A stretch of DNA of 64,000 bases from Mucilaginibacter flavus (GCF_030409315.1 NZ_JAUFPS010000040.1:62001-126000); one strand, 5' to 3'. Positions 51,655 through 60,340 are shown, numbered from the stretch's first letter. A program made the numbers and translations. Notes: a model not told the origin generated them from the sequence alone.

Positions 51655-52614
51655 ATGCCGCAGCAACACGTATTAACCATAACTTCCATTATCCTGGCCT
51701 GCTGGGTGGTGTTTATCATTGCCTGGGAAAGGATTTCGCCCTACCGCAAGGGGCTGGCTTTTTTCAGGGAAGGTTTTTGGATTGATTTGGTTTGGTATAC
51801 GCTGATCCAGAGCTTTTTTTTAAAGATCCTGATATTTGATTATATCATAGCGCCGCTGCAAGCGCGCTTTGATTTGTCGCATTTTCATTTAATCAGCAAC
51901 TGGCCGGTAGCTTTGCAGGTAGTGCTGTTTTTTGTAACGCACGATTTGTATATCTACCTCTTTCATCGTTTTCAGCACTCCAATAAAGTGTTCTGGCGTA
52001 TTCATGAGGCACACCACTCGGGCAAGGAGGTTGATTTTTTGGCCGGCTCGCGGTCGCATATTGTAGAGATCATTATTAATCAAACTATAGAGTTTGCGCC
52101 CATTATATTGTTGGGCGCAAACCCAATGGTTATACCTATCAAAGCTTTGTTAGATGCCATGTTTGGCATGTTCATTCACGCCAACGTTAAGGTAAACCTG
52201 GGTAAATTCAAATATTTCATCAATTCGCCCCAGTTACATTTGTGGCACCATGCCAATTACCAGGAGGTTTTTCACGCTAATTTTGCCACTAAATTATCTG
52301 TTTGGGATTACCTGTTTGGTACCGTTTATGATCCAGGCCACGCCCCCGGCGATAAGCCAGAAAACTGGGGCTTGTATTATGATTACCCCAAAGATTATTT
52401 TTTGCAGCACGCTTTTTCGGTAAAACGCTTTGATGAAAAAGCCTTACTCAAATACCCCTGGTTTAAGTGGTATTATACTTTAAGAAGCAGGATTATGAAT
52501 AGGATTCAGGAACTGGTGCCCATAAACAACCCGGAGCGCGAAATTCATTTTGAGCCCCCTGTGATTGAGCCTGCCGTAATTAAACAAGAAGATAACGTAC
52601 TACAACAAAACTAA
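51655..52614 (+). CDS. Fatty acid hydroxylase/sterol desaturase superfamily diiron membrane enzyme
   Basis: A 319-residue membrane protein with about four helices. The eight-His diiron pattern is complete: HDLYIYLFH (His96, His104), His108, HEAHH (117, 120, 121), His175 and HLWHH (195, 198, 199). Relatives use O2 to hydroxylate or desaturate lipids such as sterols and carotenoids, or to cleave ether lipids. It follows the synthase by two bases, so it belongs to the operon. It might modify the lipid that carries the new sugar, but the substrate is unknown. O2 dependence is predicted from the family. Confidence 0.85.
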   Translation: MPQQHVLTITSIILACWVVFIIAWERISPYRKGLAFFREGFWIDLVWYTLIQSFFLKILIFDYIIAPLQARFDLSHFHLISNWPVALQVVLFFVTHDLYIYLFHRFQHSNKVFWRIHEAHHSGKEVDFLAGSRSHIVEIIINQTIEFAPIILLGANPMVIPIKALLDAMFGMFIHANVKVNLGKFKYFINSPQLHLWHHANYQEVFHANFATKLSVWDYLFGTVYDPGHAPGDKPENWGLYYDYPKDYFLQHAFSVKRFDEKALLKYPWFKWYYTLRSRIMNRIQELVPINNPEREIHFEPPVIEPAVIKQEDNVLQQN

Positions 52615-52616
52615 CA

Positions 52617-52994
52617 TTGGCCTGGATTTACCTCATTATAGCTGCCGCTTTTGAAGCCGCCTGGACATTTTCATTAAAATGGATGAAATTCAGTGACCTT
52701 AAAGCTTTACGCTGGAACTCGGTTTTAAGCATCCAACATGGCCTGCCAGCCTGGCTACCATTTGCCGGCTATATCCTTTTTGGCATCGGTAATATTTACT
52801 TTTTTTCGCTGGCCATAAAACTGGTACCAACAGCGGTGGCCTACGCCGTTTGGACGGCCGTTACCCTGGTGCTCATCAAACTGACCGAAATGCTGCTATT
52901 TCACCAAAAAATTTCCTGGACGGAACTATTTTTCATGACGTTGATTATGACCGGGATTTTGGGGTTGAAGTATTTTGGGATAGAGGCGAAATAG
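52617..52994 (+). CDS. SMR-family transporter (EmrE/Gdx-like), TTG start
   Basis: A 125-residue protein of four membrane helices. The likely start is TTG at 52617, two bases after the previous stop, since it directly precedes AWIYLIIAAAFEAAWTFSLK with Glu13, the coupling residue of SMR transporters. The helix-3 signature PTAVAYAVWTAVT is also there. Compared with guanidinium or drug SMR proteins, it has about 18 extra residues between helices 1 and 2. Relatives include ArnE/ArnF, which flip a lipid-linked aminosugar, so in this operon it may move a sugar lipid or precursor. Drug export is the alternative. It is the last gene of the operon; no clear terminator follows. Confidence 0.75.
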   Translation: MAWIYLIIAAAFEAAWTFSLKWMKFSDLKALRWNSVLSIQHGLPAWLPFAGYILFGIGNIYFFSLAIKLVPTAVAYAVWTAVTLVLIKLTEMLLFHQKISWTELFFMTLIMTGILGLKYFGIEAK

Positions 52995-53076
52995 CGTCGG
53001 TCACACTCCTGACGCCCTTGCAGGTCTAAGAAACTGTTTAAATCTTAAGAATTATAACTGGCTACGGGTGAACAAC

Positions 53077-54540
53077 CTACACATTTGCTATCCAAATATT
53101 CGTATCCGCTACGGCGGGGATATTTAGTTTTTTCCTGATCCGTCGTTTTTTACCTTCAACAGAGCGTACCGTGCTGTTGGTGTAACGGGCAATTTCTTTA
53201 GTATCAAAGTTTATCCGCAGTAAAATACATACCTCAATTTCGGTAGCTATCAGGTTTGGCGCGATAGCTAATAGTTTTGGGGTAAAGCAGGGAAACAACT
53301 CATTAAACTTCGCCAAAAAGAGCGGGTTGTTATCCATTGCAAGCGCCACTATTTCGTTTAAACAATCAATGGAGCTTTTGCCGGTATTTTCAGCTTGTTT
53401 TTGGGATAGCGCTTCTATTTTTTCGTTGGTTATTTTCAGCTGTCGTTTATACTTATCAAAAAAGATAATGAACGCTGCAACAGCCACAATAAGTAACCCC
53501 AGTACCCCGCTTAATATAATGCCTAACTCTATGATATTTTCAGAAGTTTCTTTCCCCTTCGCTTCTATAATATCATTCAATGGCGTTTTAACGGCGGCTT
53601 TATCCACCTTGTTTAAACTATCGGCCAGTTTCATACTCGCCTCCAATAATTTGCGGGAGTTTTTGTCATCTTTTAAAGCTGTGTAAACCTTTGATAGGCC
53701 GGCATAAATATCTTTTAAGTCGTAATTATTATCTAACTGTTTCGCGGCAGCAGCGGCTTTATAATAACAGTCTTTAGATTGCGTGTATTTACCCTCGCGA
53801 TAATAAACATCTCCCAGATCGGAGTTGGCAAAAGATTGCACTGTAGCATCTTTATATTGGGCAGCCAAAATGATTGCTTTTTTCAAATACACCTCGGCCG
53901 AATCGTATTTTCTGATTTCTAAAAAGCCGGTGCCTACATTATTTGTTGCTAATGCAAGCCCCACCGCAAAACGACTTTTTTTGCTAACCCAGGTAAACTC
54001 CTGGTAGCTTTTCTTTACAAGCGCAAGCGAAACATCCATCTTACCTTTGGCCTTATCATTATTTTCGCTCAACGCCGCGTAAATATTCCCCTGGCGGGAG
54101 TGCCGGGTATCCGGATCTGGAATAGTTGGCGCCAGCGATAAAGCCATATTTAATACCTGCTTTCCCTGTTCGTAAAAACCAAGGTTGGTATAACTCATTC
54201 CCTTAAGAGTCATGAGGTGAACCCGATATGAGCGGTTGCTTATATTAGTTACAGCGCTTTCGGCCCGGGAAACAAATTGAAGCACTTCCTCATTTCGCCC
54301 GGCGTTATAACACTTCAATGCTGCAAGTATAAATCCCTCTGTTACACCGTCGTCGTAATGTATTTTTTTTGCGCAATCGCTTGCCTTAATACCAAGCAGA
54401 ATAGCTTGTTGAACATTATTTGTTCCTTCGGTTACTTTAAGGATACTGTCAATTTGTTTTCTGCTATTGTATTGCCCGTAAACCGTTGTGTTAAGGGTAA
54501 GTAAAATCAATAACGATAGTTTTACACCTATCCTTTTCAT
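53077..54540 (-). CDS. TPR-containing membrane regulator with LuxR-type helix-turn-helix
   Basis: A 487-residue protein: signal peptide (about 1-22), then about six TPR-like helix pairs (for example DSAEVYLKKAIILAAQYKDA and YYREGKYTQSKDCYYKAAAA). One membrane helix follows (about 342-364, LGIILSGVLGLLIVAVAAFI), a coiled coil, and a C-terminal winged/LuxR-like domain (about 420-480, with LIATEIEVCILLRI and TNSTVRSVEGKKRRIRKKLN). This layout is common in Bacteroidetes, where the TPR part is periplasmic and the DNA-binding part cytosolic; the trigger is unknown. The gene is convergent with the sugar operon and divergent from the second STAND-like ATPase. Confidence 0.8.
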   Translation of the reverse strand: MKRIGVKLSLLILLTLNTTVYGQYNSRKQIDSILKVTEGTNNVQQAILLGIKASDCAKKIHYDDGVTEGFILAALKCYNAGRNEEVLQFVSRAESAVTNISNRSYRVHLMTLKGMSYTNLGFYEQGKQVLNMALSLAPTIPDPDTRHSRQGNIYAALSENNDKAKGKMDVSLALVKKSYQEFTWVSKKSRFAVGLALATNNVGTGFLEIRKYDSAEVYLKKAIILAAQYKDATVQSFANSDLGDVYYREGKYTQSKDCYYKAAAAAKQLDNNYDLKDIYAGLSKVYTALKDDKNSRKLLEASMKLADSLNKVDKAAVKTPLNDIIEAKGKETSENIIELGIILSGVLGLLIVAVAAFIIFFDKYKRQLKITNEKIEALSQKQAENTGKSSIDCLNEIVALAMDNNPLFLAKFNELFPCFTPKLLAIAPNLIATEIEVCILLRINFDTKEIARYTNSTVRSVEGKKRRIRKKLNIPAVADTNIWIANV

Positions 54541-55083
54541 GTAAGTTTAATTAATTGGGCTTCAATATTAGTAATAATTGGTATACATATGCTGCAATTG
54601 CAACCCTTAATTTTCATTATGTATATAAGTTGTTACAATTAATACCAATAGGAGTACCTGTCAGCTCTACATAAAATAATTAATTGATTAACAGCAATTT
54701 AAAACAAAATCACGTATCAAAAAAAGCTGATACTTAACCTTCCTTTTGTTAGAAATCCTTTTTTTCGTAGCCCGGGTAGATGTGGGTAGGCCGTTTTGAG
54801 GTTGATTAAGAATTAAAATCCTTCTATTTGGAGTCAGAAAAAATGTGGCCGCTTACAAACCCGTAAAACACGGGTTTAGTAATCTGATTTTTTAACTCTC
54901 ATTTTTGACAGACTGACCTCATTTAAATTAACAACCATTTATTGGGCGGTACAGACTTCATAAACCATGATTTAGCAATCGATTACATATAAAGTAAGCG
55001 ACGCATGCCTAAATCGGCCCAAGCTATTGCAACGGCTGCCCAAGGCGTAGTTTTAAGTTTAACGTATTAGCCCAGTTCCAGTT
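54541..55083. other. Intergenic region with a short hairpin
   Basis: 543 bases between two divergent genes. AAACCCG (54857-54863) and CGGGTTT (54871-54877) form a seven-base stem with a seven-base loop, without a T-run. The repeats found upstream of the paralogous ATPase (GTGAACAAA) are not present here. I see no convincing short coding frame or RNA gene. Confidence 0.4.
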
Positions 55084-57597
55084 ATGCAGCAATACCATTT
55101 TGAATTGCTAAAAAAGTCCGTGTCCCAAACAGCATCCATCCCAAACGTTGCCCCTTCAGATTGTAAAAACCTAAGTAGTCTTATTTTAAAAAAAACCAGC
55201 CTGTGCGTAAGCGAAACAACATTAAAAAGAGTTTTTGGTTTAGTACAAACCAGGCACAATCCATCGCAGTTTACTATTGAAGCCTTATCAAAATATTGCG
55301 GGTTTGCAAACCTTGAAGAGTTTTTGGCGAGTTGCGATTATGAAACACCTGCTTTAGGTTTAGCCAGCTGGTATAACATGGCCAATTGCGCCCATAAAGT
55401 AACCAACTTTGTTATCAAAGGACTAAAAAAGCGTTCCGGAATCCCGTTTAACCAAACTATAGATCGTAAATCAATTTCATTTCACCTCAACACTTTTATT
55501 GAATCTAACGCGGTAGCTACAGCGCTGATTGCGCCTTCCGGTTTCGGAAAAACAACGGCCCTGCTGCATTGGGTTGACGAACAACTGGAGCTTAACGCCG
55601 TCCGTAAATCAAACAACATTTTTCTTTTTTTTAGCAGCCAGGTATTGATGTCGGTAGTACATGGCGGCCAAAACATTCACTGTTGGCTGCTATCGCTATT
55701 GGGATGTAGTAACAGTGAGTATCATGACATGATCCACAATGCCGGTGATAAAAAATTCTATTTAATTATTGATGGTTTTGACGAAATAAAATTAAAAGCT
55801 TCCATGTTTCAGCTGGTGTTGGATCAGCTTATTGATATATTAAACATCTATCAGGAAAGCAGGTGCTTTAAACTTATTTTAACAACGTTGCCAAATACAT
55901 GGACTAATAACCAGGGTAAATTGGGCTTCATCAGCAAAAAATGGTTTGATGGTTTTGCTACAGATACTCAAAACGCTATTAATATCCCCTTGCTTAGCGC
56001 CCATGAGATTTTAGCTATAAGCCGCTTAACCAAGCCCAAAGCCGAACTCAAAATAGACGCAAATGTTATAGAAACCATCTGCCATCCCCTGTATTTTGAG
56101 TTATACTGCAAATTGAATACACAAAACAGCTACTGGAAGAAAATTGATCACTTATCACGCTATGAACTGACCAGCCATTTGATACTCGAAAAAATTTACC
56201 TTAGTAAAAATGGCATAAAAACCACCAAGTTCCTATATGAGCTTATTGGCCTCATGGATTTAAAAGCGGAAAACAACACTGTTGGGCAGCTTAACGCCTC
56301 TGCATTGATCACCAAAAACGAGGAAATTTATCAAACATTAGAAGGTTTGCACCTTTTAAGAACCATTAATAAAAGCACGGCGCTTTGCCAAAATATACAG
56401 ATTGAATTCTGTTTAAAAGAGACACTTGATTACTTCATTACCCAATGGCTATTATCAATAAATGAGGGCCGGTTCAATGAATCAATTATCCACTACTTAA
56501 ACAATTGCCTGAATAATGAACTAAGGCTAAGTGTTGTTAAATGGCTGGTATGGAATATAGTAAACAACGGCGAAAAAAATGAGCTTCATCATCTTACACA
56601 AATTAAATTCCCCCTGAATTTGAAGGCTAATCTTTTAACCTTTTTATGTGAGATACTGGAATACGAATATGTTACACTTTCTGTTGACGGATTGGGCATG
56701 CATAAATTTTGCATGGAAAACAGCTTGCTTGATTATTTCCTGGGAATTGAGTTTATAAGCACAAACTACTCAAAAACGCTAACCACTCTTCTTAGATTTG
56801 ATCTGAGCGCCGACCGCTCCTTTTTATTGCATTGCTATAAAGCGGTAGCTGCTGTTATAACCCTTGATTTAGAAACACTGCAGCAGCAAATAGAGGAGCT
56901 GAAAGAACTGCCGCCGGCCATTGTTTTAAGCTACCCCGTAAACCCGATAAACTGTTTTGTCGCCATTTTCGATTTTTTAAAATATGGAATTGTAAACAAA
57001 GCCGTGTTAGCCCAGATTACCACTTTTAGCTTCAACCCGGTATTTTTTGCACGCAACAAATACGATGAAGCTGCCAATAATATGGCGGGAGTATTAATAG
57101 CCTCAACATTAATAATAGGGCAAAACCCGCGAAAGCTGCAAAGGGTGGTAAATATATTAAGCAAATCTTATAAGGCTTCGCCGGTTTCGTCTATAGCATA
57201 TCCGTTTGTTTTAAAAATGCTTTCTGCTGATGCTTGTTTTGCACTTAACAACCAGGAAAAACTTTCGGAGATACAGGAAGATTTTTCAAAAATAATTACC
57301 GGCACCCACGCCATTACTCCTTATATGGAGGTGCTTGTTCATATTCTTAAAATTAAGACTGCCATTGCGCGAAACGATCATGAAACCATTGCCAATGAAT
57401 TTAGGATAGTGATGCTATTAGCTAATAACCATAATTTAAAGCTGATTAAATTATACACTACCTCATTACTATTAAAAAAACATCCGTTGATAGACGAACC
57501 ACAATTTATTCGTTTTCACCGCGAGGTAAATTACGAACATACCAAAACACTAAGAGAGAGCCGGGTAATTGATTTTTGGGAGAGGCAAACATTATAA
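55084..57597 (+). CDS. XRE-like/STAND-type P-loop ATPase, paralogue B
   Basis: An 837-residue cytosolic protein, colinear with the 841-residue gene at 17544-20069. N-terminal helical domain (about 22-82: APSDCKNLSSLILKKTSL, VSETTLKRVFGL, then PSQFTIEALSKYCGF), Walker A APSGFGKT (150-157) and Walker B KFYLIIDGFDE (224-234). WLLSLLG follows Walker A in both proteins, and the C-termini match (RFHREVNYEHTKTLRESRVI against FYKQLHYEHTRLIIEGAVIE). The long C-terminal region is helical without catalytic motifs. Similarity across the whole length shows duplication rather than domain shuffling. The role is unknown; STAND-type sensing ATPase with a DNA-binding-like head is the best reading. It has its own hairpin terminator. 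Confidence 0.7.
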   Translation: MQQYHFELLKKSVSQTASIPNVAPSDCKNLSSLILKKTSLCVSETTLKRVFGLVQTRHNPSQFTIEALSKYCGFANLEEFLASCDYETPALGLASWYNMANCAHKVTNFVIKGLKKRSGIPFNQTIDRKSISFHLNTFIESNAVATALIAPSGFGKTTALLHWVDEQLELNAVRKSNNIFLFFSSQVLMSVVHGGQNIHCWLLSLLGCSNSEYHDMIHNAGDKKFYLIIDGFDEIKLKASMFQLVLDQLIDILNIYQESRCFKLILTTLPNTWTNNQGKLGFISKKWFDGFATDTQNAINIPLLSAHEILAISRLTKPKAELKIDANVIETICHPLYFELYCKLNTQNSYWKKIDHLSRYELTSHLILEKIYLSKNGIKTTKFLYELIGLMDLKAENNTVGQLNASALITKNEEIYQTLEGLHLLRTINKSTALCQNIQIEFCLKETLDYFITQWLLSINEGRFNESIIHYLNNCLNNELRLSVVKWLVWNIVNNGEKNELHHLTQIKFPLNLKANLLTFLCEILEYEYVTLSVDGLGMHKFCMENSLLDYFLGIEFISTNYSKTLTTLLRFDLSADRSFLLHCYKAVAAVITLDLETLQQQIEELKELPPAIVLSYPVNPINCFVAIFDFLKYGIVNKAVLAQITTFSFNPVFFARNKYDEAANNMAGVLIASTLIIGQNPRKLQRVVNILSKSYKASPVSSIAYPFVLKMLSADACFALNNQEKLSEIQEDFSKIITGTHAITPYMEVLVHILKIKTAIARNDHETIANEFRIVMLLANNHNLKLIKLYTTSLLLKKHPLIDEPQFIRFHREVNYEHTKTLRESRVIDFWERQTL

Positions 57598-57600
57598 GCC

Positions 57601-57645
57601 ATTTTAATGCGGGTTAAAGCCGCTTGCTTTAGCCTGCATTAAAAT
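57601..57645 (+). terminator. Long hairpin after STAND-like paralogue B
   Basis: ATTTTAATGC (57601-57610) pairs exactly with GCATTAAAAT (57636-57645), and the inner arms GGGTTAAAGC and GCTTTAGCCT extend the stem with two mismatches. It starts three bases after the stop. The tail is A-rich on the plus strand, so termination may rely on the stem. Confidence 0.7.
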
Positions 57646-57687
57646 AAAAAGCATCACTTGATGGGCTGTTACAAAACAACTTCCTAC

Positions 57688-58536
57688 CTAAAACTCCATC
57701 GCAAACTGCAATCCCACTGCCCCGTTATTATAAGAGGGTAATAAGATAGTACTCGTCTGATTTTCCTTTTTTAACTCTTTGGGCACATCCTTATTTTTTT
57801 CCTTTTCGCGGCCGGCTTTAAACAGGTTGTTGCGAATGTAAGGGTAAAGCAAATAAGCCGCTTTGGTAGATAAGATACCGAAACCGGCACCCGCAACTAC
57901 ATCACTAAACCAGTGATCCTGGTGATAAATCCTGAACACGCCTGTTGTGGTAGCGAAGGTATAGCCAATAATACTGTAGACGATAGAATTATCGCCCAAC
58001 TCCTGCGACATAAACTCGGCACCGGCAAACGCGTTTGCGGTATGGCCAGACGGGAACGAATAATAGTCGGCATGATTAGGGCGTTCGCGATGCGTTACTT
58101 TCTTTAGCGAAAAAGTAGTAAGCTCCAGCATCCCCTGCGACATAAGGTAAATAAGCGAGCGATCAACAAAAGTATTTTTACCATGTACGCCAACCAGGTT
58201 TAAGCCATAAACCAATACGGGGGGAGCAAATTGAAAATAGTCTTCATAATGTTTTTTAGTAGAGAAGTTATGCTTCTCGGCCTGGCTATAAATGTAGCTG
58301 TCAAAACGCCGCAAAGGATGAAGCGCAAAGGACGCAGCACCGTAACCAACCAATATAGCGGGCGGTATTAAAGCACCTGTTTTACTATGTAGATGCTTTA
58401 CTGTATCTGGCGCGGTAAAAAGGTCTTTTTTTAATGTATCAGGAATATTAACTTTTTTGCCGGTATCGGCAGGGGTTTGCTGCGCGTGTGCTTTAAACGC
58501 TACCAAACAGATAAGGATGTAAATTACTTTTTTCAA
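57688..58536 (-). CDS. PAP2-superfamily membrane-associated phosphatase
   Basis: A 282-residue exported protein with a signal peptide (about 1-18). The three phosphatase motifs are present: KKVTHRERP (145-153), FPSGHT (161-166), and RIYHQDHWFSD (202-212) with catalytic His208. Such enzymes dephosphorylate lipids (undecaprenyl pyrophosphate, phosphatidic acid) or other phosphates on the periplasmic side. The N-terminal part has a long polar stretch and weak helices, so it is likely periplasmic or lipid-associated rather than a classical six-helix PAP2. Whether it works with the sugar operon (lipid carrier recycling) is only a guess. Confidence 0.87.
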   Translation of the reverse strand: MKKVIYILICLVAFKAHAQQTPADTGKKVNIPDTLKKDLFTAPDTVKHLHSKTGALIPPAILVGYGAASFALHPLRRFDSYIYSQAEKHNFSTKKHYEDYFQFAPPVLVYGLNLVGVHGKNTFVDRSLIYLMSQGMLELTTFSLKKVTHRERPNHADYYSFPSGHTANAFAGAEFMSQELGDNSIVYSIIGYTFATTTGVFRIYHQDHWFSDVVAGAGFGILSTKAAYLLYPYIRNNLFKAGREKEKNKDVPKELKKENQTSTILLPSYNNGAVGLQFAMEF

Positions 58537-58949
58537 TTGACAGGATGTAAATATTTGCAGGTTACTTACTGTTTACAATGATAGGATTTGTTAATAACAA
58601 TTTTTCATTCATTTAACATATAACTAACCCGCTGTATGTACATGATAGCCCCAGAATCTGTAGAAATTCTGTAGAATGCCGTTTTAGGATTTAGAAAAGA
58701 GGTTGCAATGACACTTCACACAAAAAAGTGGACAACTGTTGGTAGCGTTCAACTTGCTAACTTTAAAAAGCTTATCTTCATTTTAATGAATATTTAAACC
58801 TAACTCCGGCGCGAGTATGCAGCGAGGGCCAAAAGCGGGGCGTACTCGTGACTTTTAGGTAATATGCCTGTCATAAAAGCCTATAGAGTGACTTGCTGGC
58901 TAAAAATTAACGCAGGTTTAATAAAGCCGTTGTATTTTTGTGTAATTAC
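58537..58949. other. Intergenic region with candidate promoter
   Basis: 413 bases between divergent genes. TATTTTTG at 58933-58940 fits TAnnTTTG, but it is only nine bases before the metallophosphoesterase ATG, so the mRNA would be almost leaderless if it is used. No -33 element, RNA gene or repeat is evident. Confidence 0.3.
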
Positions 58950-60095
58950 ATGGAAGTACACAACACCCCGGTTACCAAACCCGTATTTAAACTAAATCAG
59001 CCAAACGATCAGTATAAGTTTTTGCCCTTGCCGCTGCCAACCGGCAACTATCCCTACCATTTAGATATACAGGAGGTTGTGCCTGGTATTGATACTCAAA
59101 AAATGGTGTTTCATATGGCAGGCGATACCGGCAATGTTAAGCCGGATAGCCAGGTGCATTTAATTGTTAAACAGATGGCTGCCCAGTTTAATACAATTAA
59201 TGAAGCAAACCGCCCCCGCTTCCTGTTCCATTTAGGAGATATTGTTTACCATCACGGCGAAGCAGACCGGTATGCTAAGCAATTTTTTAAAACGTTTGAA
59301 CAATATCCGGCTCCCATATTTGCCATAGCGGGTAATCATGATAGCGATGTTAATCCGGCAAGCGCCGTTCCATACCAAAGTCTGGAGGCTTATACCGCGG
59401 TATTTTGCGATACCGTTTCAAAGCCTGTTTCCTTTAGTGGCGGCGCTACAAGGAAAAGTATGACACAGCCCAACCCTTACTTTACCTTAAAAACGCCTTT
59501 GACCAACATTATTGGCCTGCATACCAACATACCAAAATACGGCACTGTAACGCCCGAGCAACGGGCCTGGTTTGTAAATGAACTGGTTACCGCCGATGCC
59601 GAAAGACCGGATAAAGCGTTATTGCTTTGCCTTCACCACGCCCCCTACTCTGCCGATACTAATCACGGCTCAAGCCAGTTGATGATTGAATTATTGAACG
59701 ACGTGTTTGAGGAAACCGGTATTCGCCCGGATATGGTATTTAGCGGACATGTTCACAACTATCAACGTTTTAACAAATTATACCCGGATGGTACCGTAGT
59801 GCCTTTTATAGTTGCGGGCGCGGGCGGGTTTGATGAGCTTAATTTAATTGCCCAGCCCGATGATGATCGGTATAGCAATGAAAGCGATTTATTTGACGAT
59901 GTGGTGTTACAAAACTACCGCGACCGCGAACATGGCTTTCTGAAAATGAGTATCGAAAAACGCGCCGAGGGTTTGGCTATCACAGGAGAATATTATACAG
60001 TTACCTTAAATAATGGCGAGTCGACCGCGACGCTGGCAGATGAGTTTGCAGTACCTGCCTCACAAAAGCAGGGCGGCGATCTTATTTACAGCTAA
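58950..60095 (+). CDS. Calcineurin-like metallophosphoesterase
   Basis: A 381-residue protein without signal peptide, so cytosolic. Metal-binding motifs in order: GDTG (58-61), GDIVYHHG (96-103), GNHD (128-131), LHHAPYS and GHVHNYQR. The GNHD and GHVH motifs and GDIVY resemble purple-acid-phosphatase-type enzymes. It hydrolyses phosphoesters with two metal ions; the substrate is unknown. I choose the ATG at 58950; a TTG at 58938 is possible. No leader with a ribosome-binding site is visible. Confidence 0.88.
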   Translation: MEVHNTPVTKPVFKLNQPNDQYKFLPLPLPTGNYPYHLDIQEVVPGIDTQKMVFHMAGDTGNVKPDSQVHLIVKQMAAQFNTINEANRPRFLFHLGDIVYHHGEADRYAKQFFKTFEQYPAPIFAIAGNHDSDVNPASAVPYQSLEAYTAVFCDTVSKPVSFSGGATRKSMTQPNPYFTLKTPLTNIIGLHTNIPKYGTVTPEQRAWFVNELVTADAERPDKALLLCLHHAPYSADTNHGSSQLMIELLNDVFEETGIRPDMVFSGHVHNYQRFNKLYPDGTVVPFIVAGAGGFDELNLIAQPDDDRYSNESDLFDDVVLQNYRDREHGFLKMSIEKRAEGLAITGEYYTVTLNNGESTATLADEFAVPASQKQGGDLIYS

Positions 60096-60113
60096 TAAAC
60101 AGAAAGCCGCGGT

Positions 60114-60272
60114 TTAAATCTTAATATGCTTTTCGTGGTATTTCTCGGGCTTCAAATCTTCCAGGGTCATTTCTTTGATCACCTGTTTCCCGTCTTTTAT
60201 ATTTTGCCTTGCAAGTAACACCACAATGCCAAGGGCTATTATAACAATTAAAGCTATCAACAGATAGTTCAT
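60114..60272 (-). CDS. 52-residue single-pass membrane protein
   Basis: A short gene on the minus strand read by eye from ATG (60270-60272) to TAA (60114-60116). The protein starts MNYLLIALIVIIALGIVVLL, one strong membrane helix (about 3-21), followed by a charged cytosolic tail ARQNIKDGKQVIKEMTLEDL and KPEKYHEKHIKI. The hydrophobic helix plus tail with alternating charges looks like a real small protein rather than a chance frame. It is convergent with the metallophosphoesterase and next to the tRNA-like sequence. The function is unknown; small proteins of this type often modulate a membrane partner. Confidence 0.6.
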   Translation of the reverse strand: MNYLLIALIVIIALGIVVLLARQNIKDGKQVIKEMTLEDLKPEKYHEKHIKI

Positions 60273-60290
60273 GGTTGTTTATTTTTTTGA

Positions 60291-60340
60291 TGTAGAGGAA
60301 GGGATCGAACCTTCAGCATGCTGCCAACCAGCGCTCTACG
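60291..60340 (-). pseudogene. tRNA-like remnant
   Basis: Read on the minus strand, this contains a convincing tRNA T-arm: GAAGG, loop TTCGATC, CCTTC (60298-60314), followed by CTCTAC that pairs with GTAGAG 42 bases upstream. Between them is a hairpin GCTG-GTTGG-CAGC. No full cloverleaf can be built: the D-arm and a proper anticodon stem are missing, and there is no CCA end. It is best read as a truncated tRNA gene, perhaps left by a recombination event; a mini tRNA-like element is the alternative. The rest of the gap to the PiT gene (60341-60664) shows nothing I recognise. Confidence 0.4.

Noticed and set aside
44316..52994. Ordinary sialic, legionaminic or pseudaminic acid pathway
   Set aside because: No NDP-sugar dehydratase, DegT-type aminotransferase, N-acetyltransferase or UDP-sugar hydrolase is present, while a transketolase is, so the standard pathways do not fit.
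60291..60340. Functional tRNA gene
   Set aside because: No D-arm, no valid anticodon stem and loop, and no full acceptor stem can be drawn, so it is listed as a remnant.
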